From Rhizophagus clarus (taxonomy: Eukaryota > Glomeromycota > Glomeromycetes > Glomerales > Glomeraceae), in NCBI GenBank assembly GCA_015698045.1, contig BLAL01000183.1, positions 930,001 through 994,000 of the forward strand: DNA of 64,000 nt. Direction: 5' to 3'. This document shows, piece after piece, positions 49,166-60,199 of the stretch; within the stretch, counting starts at the first letter, position 1; every line of letters begins with the position of its first letter. Below the pieces are notes generated by a model. The model was not told the DNA's origin. It saw only the letters and a list, made by a program, of their open reading frames with translations, and did no database searches. Both the position numbers and the translations under genes were made by a program.

Positions 49166-51140
49166 TAGAAATATTTTGATATTTCAAGAGTTAATTTTAA
49201 CAAAATGATTGATAATGAATAAGTAATAAATAGAGAAAAAAAAATTTTTTTTGTATATTTTACAGTCAAGTAGTTTGCATTACAATTAGAATAAATTATA
49301 TGATAAAGGATATTCAAATAATATGCAATTAAATCTCTTTTATTGTTTGCACATTCTAACATTTGCTAAATAAACTTATTATAATTGCTATCATTTAGTT
49401 CACTTACTGTCATAAATAAATAAATAAATAAATCAATCAATTTGTGGCTTAACCTATTTTGAGTTTTGACGATACAAATTTCAATTTTTAGTATTAAAGA
49501 ATATTATTACCATAAAACTAGTATATTTTAAAGGTAGATTTTTATAGAGATATATCATATTTACAGTAAGTAATTAAAGTATACAGACACTTTTCAAAAT
49601 GAAAAATTTATATATATAATAGTACAATTAAAATAAAAATTTAAGCTAAATATATTTATTATGTCTTCATTTATTAATTTAAATAAAAATTTATTGATAA
49701 ACTTCATTTTTATTTATTACATTAATTGCCTTAATTCTATATGATATTTAATTAATTGATATTTTAAAATAATACCAGAGAAATATATTTTTACACATTT
49801 TTTAATATACTTTCCAAGTATTTTTATCAAAAAATATAATATAACATGCAAATATAATGTAAATAATAAATTTTTTGCAGCTTAATGTAAAGTTAATAAG
49901 CAAAATTTTACATGAATTTACAGAATTTGTGAAATTCATATAAATTTAAGATTTATTAAGAATATTTTTGTATCTAATGATTGGATTTTTATAATCTTAG
50001 ATTTATTAGATCTGTCTCATTGAGACGATTCAAATAATAATAAAATAATAATTATAAAATCAATATTTAGTACACAATTATGTTTTAATTATTTAAAATG
50101 ATCTTATAATATTTTTTGATTCAATAATTAGATTTTTGTTATATTTAGTTCTTTATCAAGACGATTCAAATGATAGTAAAATCATATTGATCAGAATGAT
50201 ATTGATCAAGTTACATCATTTTTAAATTTTGTGAACTGTATAATAAAATTAAAATAATTTATGCTATAGAATATAGATAGTTTCATGTTTCTAAAAAATG
50301 CTGAAAAATATGAAGCATAAAAATTTGTTCATTATAATTGCAAATATTAGATTATAAATTATTTGTATCACATTAATATGTAATTATTTCCATAATTTGA
50401 TAAAACAAAATATCGATATACATTTGATTACTAATTATAAATATTGTTAAATTAATTTAAGAATATTTTTCATATCTAATCAAAATATTTTAAATATCTG
50501 TTGATATTACAATTAAAAAATCAAGTATATTTTTTATATAATTTAAACTTATTTGTTATTACAAAATACTATTTTAAATAAACCGTTTATAAAATTTCAG
50601 TATATTTTAACAATATTATTTGTTATATAAGGATATTTTAACTATAAAACTAATACATTTTAAGGGTTTAGATTTTTTATAGGACTGATAGAGATGAATA
50701 AATTAATTGAACAAAAATATGGTTAAGAAAAAATAAGTTCTAATTTGCATCTCTGTTTCCATATTTGTGAATGCATATTAGACTATGGTTCTTTATCTTT
50801 ATTTTAGTATTATAACTTTAAACAGATAAATGGAATTTTAAGTACATGATTTAATTTTCTAATTTAAAAATCACAATGTTATTAATTATTTTTAAAAATT
50901 GTAAGTTCTTATACATAATATTGAACTTAAACTACTAAGAATTATGTCTAAAAATACAATCCTTTAATACTTCCTCTTAAATTGTAATAATAATCACTTA
51001 TTTTCCTTCTTGGAAATAATAGAACTAAGAAAATCTATTAGAAACTTGGCTGCACTTAATGATTTTGTGAACAATGAGTATCAAAATTTTATAAGATTAT
51101 ATTTTATTGAGAAAGATTCAGCTTATAGAATAAGAATTAA
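49166..51140. other. AT-rich region, no gene seen
   Basis: No gene recognised. Contains (AAAT)n near 49415-49432 and two further TGAGACG/AAGACG-type repeats near 50006-50036 and 50144-50180. Confidence 0.45.
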
Positions 51141-51142
51141 AA

Positions 51143-51245
51143 CTGGTTAAGATTAACCAGTTAATTAACCAGTTAAAGCAGTTAACCGGTTAATACAATC
51201 TAAAAAACAGTTAACTAGTTAATTTAACCAGTTAAATTAACCAAT
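51143..51245. repeat. Cluster of TTAACCAGTTAA palindromes
   Basis: ACTGGTTAAG, TTAACCAGTTAATTAACCAGTT, GCAGTTAACCGGTTAAT, CAGTTAACTAGTTAATTTAACC and AGTTAAATTAACC follow in about 100 bases. All derive from the half-site AACCAGTTAA in both orientations. Confidence 0.7.
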
Positions 51246-51342
51246 GTAGCATGAGAATTATAGTAATAAAGATAATTAAGCGGCAATATAATAGATAGAG
51301 AAACTTTACAAGGAAAATGGATAAATTATTACCCGATAGAAA

Positions 51343-51450
51343 ACTGGATAGTAATACAAGACATATGATATAATCAGATAGTAATACAAGACATATGATA
51401 TAACTAAATAGTAATACAAAACACATGACATAACTGGATAGTAATACAAA
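51343..51450. repeat. 34-37-bp tandem repeat, about 3.5 copies
   Basis: Unit GGATAGTAATACAAGACATA plus TGATATAA repeats with minor changes (AGATAGTAATACAAGACATA, AAATAGTAATACAAAACACA, GGATAGTAATACAAAATCAA). Confidence 0.8.
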
Positions 51451-52495
51451 ATCAATCCCATAATTTTCTGAAAACTCAAATTTTAGGAATATATAAACTT
51501 ATGCACATTAATATTAGTATCATAAATTATTTTTAGAAATTAGTTTAGATTTTACTTTAATATAATTCTAGCTTAAATAAAATAGTATTTTAGGAAAAAA
51601 GTATTAAAAATATAGCGAGAACAATTTCTTATAGGAATAATAGGAAGAGAAGAAATAACGTAATGCCAAGCATTCCAGATCTTTTTAAGTAATGTAATAA
51701 TAAAAATAGTGGGAGGAAAAGAAAAGTAGAATTAAACAGAAAAATAATTATTAAATATACTGTTGAAGATGAGAGAAATAAAAATATATATGAAAGGAAA
51801 GAAAAATAGGATTAGATAGGAAAAGGATTAGGAAAAATTCTTATAAATATGCTTCAATGTAGATGGAGAAATCCATCATCCAAGTTTATGTTCATTAATA
51901 AAGATACTATTAATTAAATATTGCCCAAAATTCGATCCTGTGAAAATCAGTGATAACATGATAAAATTATGATTAATTAATGAAAGGAAATTGTATGTTA
52001 ATTGATGTTTGAGAGTACTGTCTTTAATTAATTATAATATTATTCTGATATATTAAATAAAAAGTGAAGTTATGCTTGTTTAAAAATTAAAGTATATTGA
52101 AAAGTAATGGCGAAAGCTCTCTTAAAATGAAAGTTAAAAGAAATGTGATTAAGGGAAATTCAGAGAAAATCCTTGGTATTTGAGATGCCTAAAAATGATG
52201 TTTATGATATAGTTAGTCTATATCAAAGGAAAGTTGTTTGTCGGCTGAAAAAGAGAAAATGTTAGAATGCTAAGAGAAAAAAAAATCTAAACCAAGCATA
52301 TAAAGAACTTTAATGTAGAGAACCAGCATGGTACAGTATTATTATACTGATAGGATGGTCCTTTTCCTTCCATACCAAATAATTAATCAGTTAACTTAAC
52401 TGATTAAATATGAAGATAAGATAGTTATATATTCAGTATATCTGAAAAGTGCAGAAATATGACCACAGATTTGTGCAGATCTGCAGTCCAAAAAA
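51451..52495. other. AT-rich region, no gene seen
   Basis: No gene recognised. A near-perfect palindrome TTAATCAGTTAACTTAACTG plus ATTAA lies at 52383-52407. GA-rich sentences between 51630 and 51840 have no open frame of note. Confidence 0.45.
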
Positions 52496-52499
52496 TTTG

Positions 52500-52748
52500 A
52501 CAATGAATGATGGTCAATTTATGATCAATTTATGGTTAATTTATGATTAATTTATGATTAATTCATGTCAATTAATAGTCGATTGATAGTTAATTAATGT
52601 TCAATTAATAGTCAAATTATGGTCAAATTATGGTTAAATTATGGTCAAATTATGGTTAAATTATGGTCAAATTATGGTTAAATTATGGTTAAATTATAGT
52701 CAAATTATGATCAAATTATGATTAAATTATGGTCAATTGATAGTTGAT
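52500..52748. repeat. 11-bp tandem repeat AATTATGGTYA
   Basis: The core 52615-52740 is a regular alternation of GGTCAAATTAT and GGTTAAATTAT (11-bp unit, 22-bp dimer). Its left side (52500-52615) degrades into TTTATGGTCAA / TTAATAGTCGA variants. Confidence 0.85.
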
Positions 52749-52979
52749 TAACTAATTTTTGTAGAAATATATAATGAACAATAAAATTTATTATAGCACA
52801 TAATATTTATTAGAATTACAAATAAAATACATAATATCTTTATTTATATTAATAAGTATTTAAAATAAAAATATTCATTATAATAATATGTTAGTATATG
52901 ACTGATAAATTTAATAATATTAAAAAAAAAAATGAAAACTCTTTCCTATTCCGCACAAAACCAAAAAATAAAAAAAAAT

Positions 52980-54573
52980 AAAAATTTATTTTTTATTTTA
53001 AATATATCATTACAGGATGGAGTCCCCCAACTCAAGAACAACTTGACTACTTTATGTATGGTTCTGAATATACTTATAATTCTTCTGATGAAAGTTCTTC
53101 CATGCAGAAAGATATATAAGAAGGAACTTTCCAGTCAATTTTATCAAAAAATCAAAAGAAAAAGCTAAGAAAAAAAGCTAAAAAAAAATAACATATACAA
53201 CTACCAATACCACAACAGTCATCTTTGATAACTAAACAAAACAACTTCAAACACAGGATGAAGCAAAGCAAGTTTACTTTAAGGCTTTACTATATACTTT
53301 TGAAATTCGAGTATTGTTGATACTTGAAGAAAACTTTCAAAGTATAACGTTTCAGGATGCTAACAAACAAGGCAAATGGTTAATACGAACTTTTTGTCCT
53401 GAAGCAGAGCCTGTACGGTATAAACCTCTAGCATAACAAACAAATATTTCCAATACTCTAATATCTCTGATAGTTCATACAGCCTTAATAGTATACTTAA
53501 GTATACTCACTAGCCAGAACTTTCTCGCAGAAATATCTTTTCTTCTTGAAGAAAAAGTAGGAAATACAGTCAGCTATAGAATATCACGTGCAGATCAGAA
53601 TCTAGTTAATTCTGATATTCTGCATCAAAATACACAACAAACTTCTTTCAAATCAGTACCTGATGATCAGCAATCTCTCAAAAATCTGCCAGTTAATCCT
53701 GACGACATACAGGTTTTCCCTGACTTAGATACTGTATCACAAATTTCTTCCCTTAGTATACTCAATGCTAAACTAAATAAATCAAAGAAAGCAGCACCCA
53801 AGTCTATAGAAAAAGTATACGTCAATCAAATAATCCTTAATGACAAAATGAATAATGTTAGAGATATTTTTGTATATGATATTTTCACAGGTTACTCCCA
53901 TGCAAAAATAATTGTCAAACTTAAAGTATAGGGTGATGTTATTTCTATGATGATAAAGTGTCAATATAAGTATCAAATATTATGTATAAAGATTTATTTC
54001 TCGACCTTCTTATTAGCATCTTTTGACCAGGGTATATGGTAATACTTCTTAAGCGACCAAGCAGTACAATGATTTCCAGGACACTGGTCTCTATAACAAA
54101 GAAAATGACGAGAACAGTTCTGCTTATACCTCAATGACCTACCTTAGGATAGTAATTGTTGGCAATTATGGAACCATAATAAACCTTCAACTATATTCAA
54201 TCATTATTCGATCAAAGCTCTTAAGCATTTTAATTCTGGTGGAAAATCTCAGATTGTAGCGTATTTCAAAAAATATCAAAATGTAGAATTTTGTCGTAAA
54301 CCAACTTTTAATTTTAACCATAATAGTACCAACCACTCTCTCTCATGGTGTACTTTTCCTATTTTTCTCAAGAACAAAAACAAACAGCCTATGAAGAATT
54401 CACACAAACAGAATTCTAGTTCTTTTAAAGCTCACTCTACTAATTTTAAACCTACCAAGGACCAAGCGAAGTCTTCCAAAAAGTCCAAAAACAAGAATAA
54501 AAAGAAGTCTTTGGACAAGAAGTCTAATGATAAAATGGATATTGTTAAATTTTTGCTAGCTTTAATTTCTTAA
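52980..54573 (+). pseudogene. Decayed element-type gene (gag/ORF1-like)
   Basis: A plus-strand coding fossil with several breaks. Recognisable sections include a phrase ANKQGKWLIRTF followed by CPEAEPVRYKP, a Ser/Gln/Asn-rich middle, VYVNQIILNDKMNNVRDIFV and a Lys/Ser-rich tail (KSSKKSKNKNKKKSLDKKSN). The shape, with a nucleic-acid-binding-like basic tail and no enzyme domain, resembles the first gene of a retroelement, but I cannot place it in a named family. It looks old. Confidence 0.45.
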
Positions 54574-54792
54574 TTATTATTATTTTAGTAGATTAGCGTT
54601 ATTTTACTTTTCTTTTTTTTTTCTTTATTTTTTTGGTTCATTTGTTTAAGTAATATTGCCAAGCAATGGATTTCTTATGGGAGATTGTGGACTAAGATGT
54701 TGATGATCATGGTAAGGTTGATTATAATAAGACCCTAATATCTTTCATTTAGGTCAGATATGACTTTACTAAAAATAGTTATTTTTTTGAAA
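54574..54792. other. Downstream flank of decayed gene, no gene seen
   Basis: Short sequence between the coding fossil and the 3.69-kb element; no gene. Confidence 0.4.
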
Positions 54793-54796
54793 TAGT
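54793..54796. other. Target-site duplication TAGT (left)
   Basis: TAGT directly precedes the left terminal repeat; the same four bases follow the right one at 58487-58490. Confidence 0.6.
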
Positions 54797-54904
54797 CATC
54801 AGGAAATTTTATAGGGCGAAAAATTGCGTAAGTTTACGATTTTGTAAGTTTACGAAAGTTTATGGCATAATATTTCGAAAAATTTCGAAATATTACATAA
54901 GTTT

Positions 54905-55060
54905 ACAATTTCGTAAGATTTATGTGATATTACGGTCAAAATATTACGCAAGTTTTCAATATCGTAAGATTTACGCAATATTACGGTTAAAATATTACGC
55001 AAGTTTTCAATATCGTAAGATTTACGCAATATTACGGTCAAAATATTTCGAAAATTTACG
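54905..55060. repeat. 51-bp tandem repeat, 3 copies
   Basis: CGTAAGATTTAYGYRATATTACGG followed by TYAAAATATTACGCAAGTTTTC starts at 54912, 54963 and 55014, an exact 51-bp spacing. Confidence 0.9.
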
Positions 55061-55410
55061 AGACTGTAAACCTGCGTAATATTACGGTTGAAATATTTTG
55101 AAAATTTACGAAACTGTAAACCTGCGTAATATTACGGTTGAAATATTCTGCAAATTTACGAAACTGTAAACCTGCGTAATATTACGGTTGAAATATTTTG
55201 AAATTTTACGAGACTGTAAACCTGCGTAATATTACGGTTGAAATATTTTGAAAATTTACGAGACTGTAAACCTGCGTAATATTACGGTTGAAATATTTCG
55301 AAAATTTACGAGACTGTAAACCTGCGTAATATTACGGTTAAAATATTTCGAAAATTTACAAGACTGTAAACCTGCGTAATATTACGATCAAAATATTTTG
55401 AAAATTTAAT
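55060..55410. repeat. 50-bp tandem repeat, 7 copies
   Basis: GTAAACCTGCGTAATATTAC starts at 55066, 55116, 55166, 55216, 55266, 55316 and 55366, an exact 50-bp spacing. Each unit carries one perfect 12-bp palindrome CGTAATATTACG; the last copy has drifted after it. Confidence 0.95.
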
Positions 55411-55784
55411 ATTACTATTCGATCGTTAAAGCTGCGTATGCAGTAGTACGTATACAAGGGGCATGTGATACTATTGAATAATCAAAAATAATATAAACAC
55501 CTTTTTTTTTAAGTTTGGGAAAACAAATTTATTTTTATTTACGAATTTTTTATCATTTACAATTTTTATGTTAAAATTAAAGTAAATTCTAATTTTTATT
55601 ATAACTTAATAAAAAAATACACATTTGATACTTGTTCGCTACTATTTTATAAAATAGTACCCAGGCTGTACGGCGTGGACGTCAGTATCAGTCACAGCCC
55701 AAAAAAAACGTGAGTCTCCAGCCGATATTTGGTACGGACTGGGCCTAGCTACTCACTTAATAATAAATAAAAAAATAAAAATAA
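55411..55784. other. 3' flank of the Myb-like gene inside the element
   Basis: Contains a GC-richer patch (55660-55750, with GGCTGTACGGCGTGGACGTC and GGTACGGACTGGGCC) of unknown role, and AATAAA-type signals for the minus-strand gene (TTTATT near 55530). Confidence 0.4.
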
Positions 55785-56409
55785 TTATCTTCTACGATAC
55801 GTAGGTAAGTTTCTCCTTCTCCTACGATCGTCATGCGTGACTAAAATTGATCAAATTTATCAAATTTAAAACATGAACGTAAATATTAATTATAAATTTT
55901 ATTATAGTATAATTACCCGGCCTCTCCCAAAATCTCGTTCTAAATTCGCGATAATATCTTTGGCCGGTACGCGTCCACAGCCGCCGCCCAGGGTTACCAT
56001 TACGATAAAGGACATAGTTCTAAATATCAAAATCAGTTTGAATATTCGATAAATACATTTAATTTATATGAATGTAATTTTATTTATTTACTTACATGGT
56101 AATCCCTGACGAGGTTCCTCCACTTTTGGCTGCACTGTTGCCCAGAAACCCTCGTCCGAAATATTCTATTTATTCTGATTCAATTAAATGGATTGGTTAA
56201 TTTGAATTTAAATTCTTTCTTAAAGAAATTATAGATATTAGTCATATAAACCTATTGGCAACAGAGTCCCAAAAATCATAGCGGCTTCTACCATTAATAT
56301 TGTGGTAGGCGCAGTTTCTGTCTTGGCGTATGTCAACAAGTTCGTCCATCATAGCCCAGTTCCAATGGACGTTATAGTGGGAACGACGTGAACGTGTGTG
56401 GCGAGGCAT
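55785..56409 (-). CDS. Myb/SANT-like DNA-binding protein of the element
   Basis: Four exons on the minus strand (56252-56409, 56096-56165, 55917-56019, 55785-55840) join to 387 nt, a 128-aa protein, with correct phases and GT-AG borders throughout. The start MPRHTRSRRSHYNVHWNWAM is basic. A Myb/SANT-type three-helix pattern follows, with Trp at regular spacing: HWNWAMMDELVDIRQD, then YDFWDSVANRIF, then QQCSQKWRNLVRDYH. The last resembles the recognition helix of MADF/trihelix proteins (QC..KW..L..DY). The tail is Arg-rich (DDRRRRRNLPTYRRR), like a nuclear signal. Myb/SANT proteins bind DNA; in PIF/Harbinger elements such a protein helps the transposase, but no Harbinger nuclease is seen here. 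An intact spliced frame in a repeat-rich element suggests selection or recent arrival. Confidence 0.75.
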
Positions 56410-57190
56410 TATTAGTTTAGATTTGATTTTTATAATTTGATTTTGGGATGAGTAAAAATTTGAAAGAAAGTCGTAAAATGTCACTTTAAATAAAATTTGA
56501 ACAATACCTCTTTGGTCTGATTTTATTTCTCGTTTCAATTAAAATTTAATTTATTACACTTTTCATCATTAAACATATTAATTAAATCATGTACATGTTT
56601 AATTGTTTTAAATATAAATATCAATATATCATATTTAAAAATAAAACAATTTATTATTAGCACATTCTATTGAATTTTAAATATTTCGCATACATTTCTT
56701 AAATATTTTGCGTACATTTCTTAAAAAAATCATAAAAAAAATCTTGTACATCGTACATGCAATTACTAAATATCATCCCCTTGTGATAAATAAAAAATTA
56801 CGCAACACAAATTCAACACAAATTCAACACAAATTTAACAAATTTAACGAAATTTGGCCAAAATTAATAATTTTTTACCAGAATTATCAACACAGATTGA
56901 ACACAAATTGAACACAAGTTTCAGTCACGATTTATTTATGTCACGCCCGCGTTGTTGATAATAAATCTGCATGATATGATTGTGCATACAGTATCGTATT
57001 TTCTGGCCAATCAAAATTAGGCTGATCCTTGCATGTGATTTAATCTGCACGCGTTTTTTGTCCTATTTATTTTTTGTCTCTTTATTTCTTTATTTTTTTG
57101 TTCAATATTTTTCTCTTCTTTTTATTATTTCTTTATCCTTTTGTTCAATATTTTTTAATTATATACAGAATATTTACATATATTTTATAA
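56410..57190. other. 5' flank of the Myb-like gene inside the element
   Basis: AT-rich. Contains AACACAAATTCAACACAAATT repeats (56816-56910) and then a pyrimidine-rich stretch (57050-57180). No gene recognised. Confidence 0.45.
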
Positions 57191-57197
57191 TTTATTG

Positions 57198-57960
57198 CTT
57201 TGCAGGTATAGAAATATTTGTTTATTAATAATAATTATTTCATTATTTTTACTTCTTCTTTACTTTGTATCGTAATACTGACAATAATATACATGTTTCC
57301 TTTATTTCTTTTTACTTGTACTTTAATACTAACGATCGATACTAATAATACTAATTATGTTTTTTTACTCCTTTTACTTAATACTAACAACATGTTTATT
57401 TTTTATTTTGTCTCCTCTTTCTTTTATTTTTAGTTTATTCTTTGCAGGTATAGAAATATTTGTTTATTAATACTAATTATTTTCGTTTTCTTTTTACCTC
57501 TGTTACTTTGTGTCATAATACTAACAATAATATCCATATTTCCTTTATTCCTTTTTACTTTTACTTCAATACTAACGATACTAACAATACTAATTATGTT
57601 TTTTTTACTCCTTTTACTTAATACCAACAACATGTTTATTTTTCCTCTTTCTTTTATTTTTAGTTTATTCTTTGCAGGTATAGAAATATTTGTTTATTAA
57701 TACTAATTGTTTTAATACTAACGCGTTTTTTACCCTAATTGTTACTTTATATCGTAATACTAACAATACTATCTACGTTTCCTTTTTTTCTTTTACTTGT
57801 ACTTTAATACTAACGATAATATCCATGTTTCTACTGTTTTTTTAACTCTTTTTACTCTAATATTAACAACACTAACAATACTAACAATATTTCTTTTATC
57901 TTTATATCTAATACCAACGTTACTATAGCTGTTTCTCTTCTTTTTACATCTAATTGTATC
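57198..57960 (+). repeat. 230-242-bp tandem repeat rich in TACTAAC
   Basis: CTTTGCAGGTATAGAAATAT begins units at 57198, 57440 and 57670. Each unit runs through pyrimidine-rich DNA with AATACTAACAATAATATCCAT, AATACTAACGATACTAACAA and TTTACTTAATACTAACAACA-type phrases and ends TTTTAGTTTATTCTTTGCAG. The third copy diverges after 100 bases. TACTAAC equals the yeast-type branch-point consensus, so the units look like duplicated intron 3' ends. Confidence 0.85.
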
Positions 57961-58109
57961 GTTACTCTTTCTTTTTTTACTTTTATATATTCTGTATATA
58001 GTAATAAATACTTGTAATTTTTTATAATTTAATTCATATTATATCTAATAAAATATACATTATATAAACTTATAGTACAAAAATGAATTTTGAAACATTA
58101 CAAAATATT

Positions 58110-58450
58110 TATGTAAAATTACGAATCGTCAAAATATTTTAAAAAGTTGCGAAATATTACGCACAATATTACGAACCATAAAATTACGCATATCGTAATA
58201 TTTCGAAATATTTTAAAAAGTTACAAAATATTACGCTTACGCAAACTTGCGGCGGGTCTGGAAACTTACGAAATATTATGTAAAATTACGAAATATTGCG
58301 AATGCGTAAAATTACGGAATATTACGAACCGTAAAATTACGAAACTTTGCATATCATAATATTTCGAAATATTTTAAAAAGTTACGAAATATTACTCTTC
58401 CGCAAACTTGCGGCAGGTCTGGAAACTTACGAAATATTACGATGCGTAAT
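58110..58450. repeat. Right subterminal TTACGAAATATTACG repeats
   Basis: CGAAATATTACG, CGTAATATTTCG and two copies of CGCAAACTTGCGGCRGGTCT plus GGAAACTTACGAAATATTA (near 58239 and 58400). Confidence 0.85.
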
Positions 58451-58486
58451 CTTGCGCAACTTTTCGCACTATAAAATTTCCTGATG

Positions 58487-58490
58487 TAGT
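58487..58490. other. Target-site duplication TAGT (right)
   Basis: Matches the left copy at 54793-54796. Confidence 0.6.
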
Positions 58491-58850
58491 ATTTACATTA
58501 TTTTGTTATATTTTTGTAATACCTAAGTAAACCATTTTGAAAGATTTTACAATATAATGTCAATTATTTCAGATATATGTTTTTAATACATTTGTTATCA
58601 TTATGAAAGCATTTTAATAACATTTTAAAAATATTCAAAAATATTTTTAATTATCATCTGTAATGTTATTGTATTTACTTTACAATAAATATATTATTAT
58701 TTAATGATTATATTCATATTACAAATATATTTCATAATTATCTCAAATTAACAATCAATAATCATTAATATTATTAAATAACAATATTACAAATAAACTA
58801 TTAAATCTGAACTAACATTACTACCATTAATTAACAGATAATGCTGAAAA
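58491..58850. other. AT-rich spacer, no gene seen
   Basis: No gene recognised between the Myb-bearing element and the exon-like array. Confidence 0.45.
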
Positions 58851-58859
58851 ATAAAACAT

Positions 58860-60180
58860 TTCAAAATTAAATATACCATTAAAGACAAAATTCAAAACTA
58901 AGCAATATCATAGTATCCCAAATTTGAAATTCAAAACCTACAAAAAGAATAAGAAAAGCATTAAAAAATAACATTTCAAGTTTAACAATTAATTGTAAAT
59001 TACGAAACTTACTATTTGTAATTTCTCAAACTAAATATTCTGAAACCTATAAAGAAAGAAATGCTAGAAATCATTTTTTTTTAATAATAATAAAAAAGTT
59101 TCGTATTAATATCATTTCTTCTAATAATAAAAACAAAAAAATAAGTGTCTCAGAACATACCATTTCTATATCCTGAACGGATAACAATGGGTAACCTGAA
59201 CAATCTACAACTGAAAAGAGCAAAAAGAAACGTTAATAAAATGTTTCTAAATGAAATAATATTAAAGTTCAAGTTCCAGTAACTCATCAAAGACGAATCC
59301 AATGCCAGAACCTACAAAAGAAGTAAAAGTAACATCAGTTGATCTTTTTATTATAGTGAAATTAAGGGATATTATAAAATTTACCATTTTCACTTTCTCT
59401 ACTCACTCAAAGTCTGAAGCCTACACAAAGAGAAATGGAATTTAGCATTTCTATTTGGAAAAAAACAAACAAAATAACATATTAAGTTTTGCGAAACAAA
59501 TTACTCACAACTATCATGTTGTTCTATCACACGTTCCAGTATCGAATTAGAAATATCTACAAAAAAAAAGAAATATAAAGAAACTTTAAAAAACGTATAA
59601 AAAATAAAGTAAAATTAGTAGCGAAACTCATCAGTATCCCCTAAAAAGAACATTTCATTAAAGGTAATAAGAAAAACATGTATATATAATTTTTACATTG
59701 AATTTTCTGCGCACCTAATGCCTCAAAGAACTAGTTGCCTACAAAAAAAGAATAAATGAAACGTTAATGATCGTTTTATTTTAAGAATTTATAAAATTAA
59801 AAAACCTTGCCAACCAAACTTTCCACGTGATACCCGTCTATAAAGAAAAATGTCAAAATGTTCATTAAGCAAGGTGGCCGCCTATAAAATAAAAAAAAAG
59901 GAACTTTTAGTAAAGTTCGTTAAAATAATAAAATTTTGAAACTTATTTAATGTCTGGTGCTTCAAAATCAGAACTGACCCTTATTTACTCACGCATTATG
60001 ATTCGTTAAATCATTCTTCAGCTCTTTCGTCACCTGTCTATCTATTATTCCATCATATTCTTTGATCTTTTGTGATTTGAGAAAGATCAAACGAACATCA
60101 CGTTTATGATATGCCAGGCTCCTGGTCTTTAACATAACACAAAAATTGTAAAAAAGTTTCGCTTAGTAGTCTGCACCATC
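58860..60180 (-). other. Diverged exon-like units, continuation of array
   Basis: On the minus strand, short segments lie between pyrimidine tract-AG and GT donors. Examples are 59715-59738 (24 nt, then GTGCGC), 59509-59556 (48 nt, then GTGAGT; one frame reads ISNSILERVIEQHDS) and 59161-59210 (about 50 nt, then GTATGT; one frame reads VDCSGYPLLSVQDIEM). Others begin with GTTTCAG, GCTTCAG and GTTCTGG after a TAG. They are less alike than the units at 60.2-61.05 kb. Together they could be exons of one unrecognised minus-strand gene with micro-exons, but I could not build a continuous frame. Confidence 0.35.
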
Positions 60181-60199
60181 ATGTTTTGTTAAATTAAAT

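Larger units (their letters stand above)
54797..58486. mobile_element. 3.69-kb inverted-repeat element with Myb-like gene
   Basis: The left end is CATCAGGAAATTTTATAGGG and continues CGAAAAATTGCGTAAGTTTACG. The right end, reverse-complemented, is CATCAGGAAATTTTATAGTG and continues CGAAAAGTTGCGCAAGATTACG. Four mismatches occur in 42 bases. A 4-bp TAGT duplication flanks it. Subterminal zones are packed with CGTAATATTACG / CGAAATATTACG repeats: left 54830-55410 in 51-bp then 50-bp periods, right 58110-58450. Inside are an intact four-exon Myb/SANT-like gene on the minus strand and a 230-242-bp tandem repeat. No transposase is visible, so it is either non-autonomous or belongs to a family whose enzyme I cannot recognise. 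A 4-bp duplication does not fit hAT (8) or Tc1 (2). Confidence 0.85.

Noticed and set aside
54850-55041. 63-codon minus frame with repeated VILRKSYDIENLRNIL
   Set aside because: It is a translation of the 51-bp tandem repeat (17 codons per unit), open by chance.
55060-55410. CRISPR-like array (50-bp period)
   Set aside because: The whole unit repeats without unique spacers and the setting is eukaryotic; it is a tandem repeat in a mobile element.
57218-57633. Frames on both strands of the TACTAAC-rich repeat
   Set aside because: Low-complexity, differing between repeat copies, no domain.
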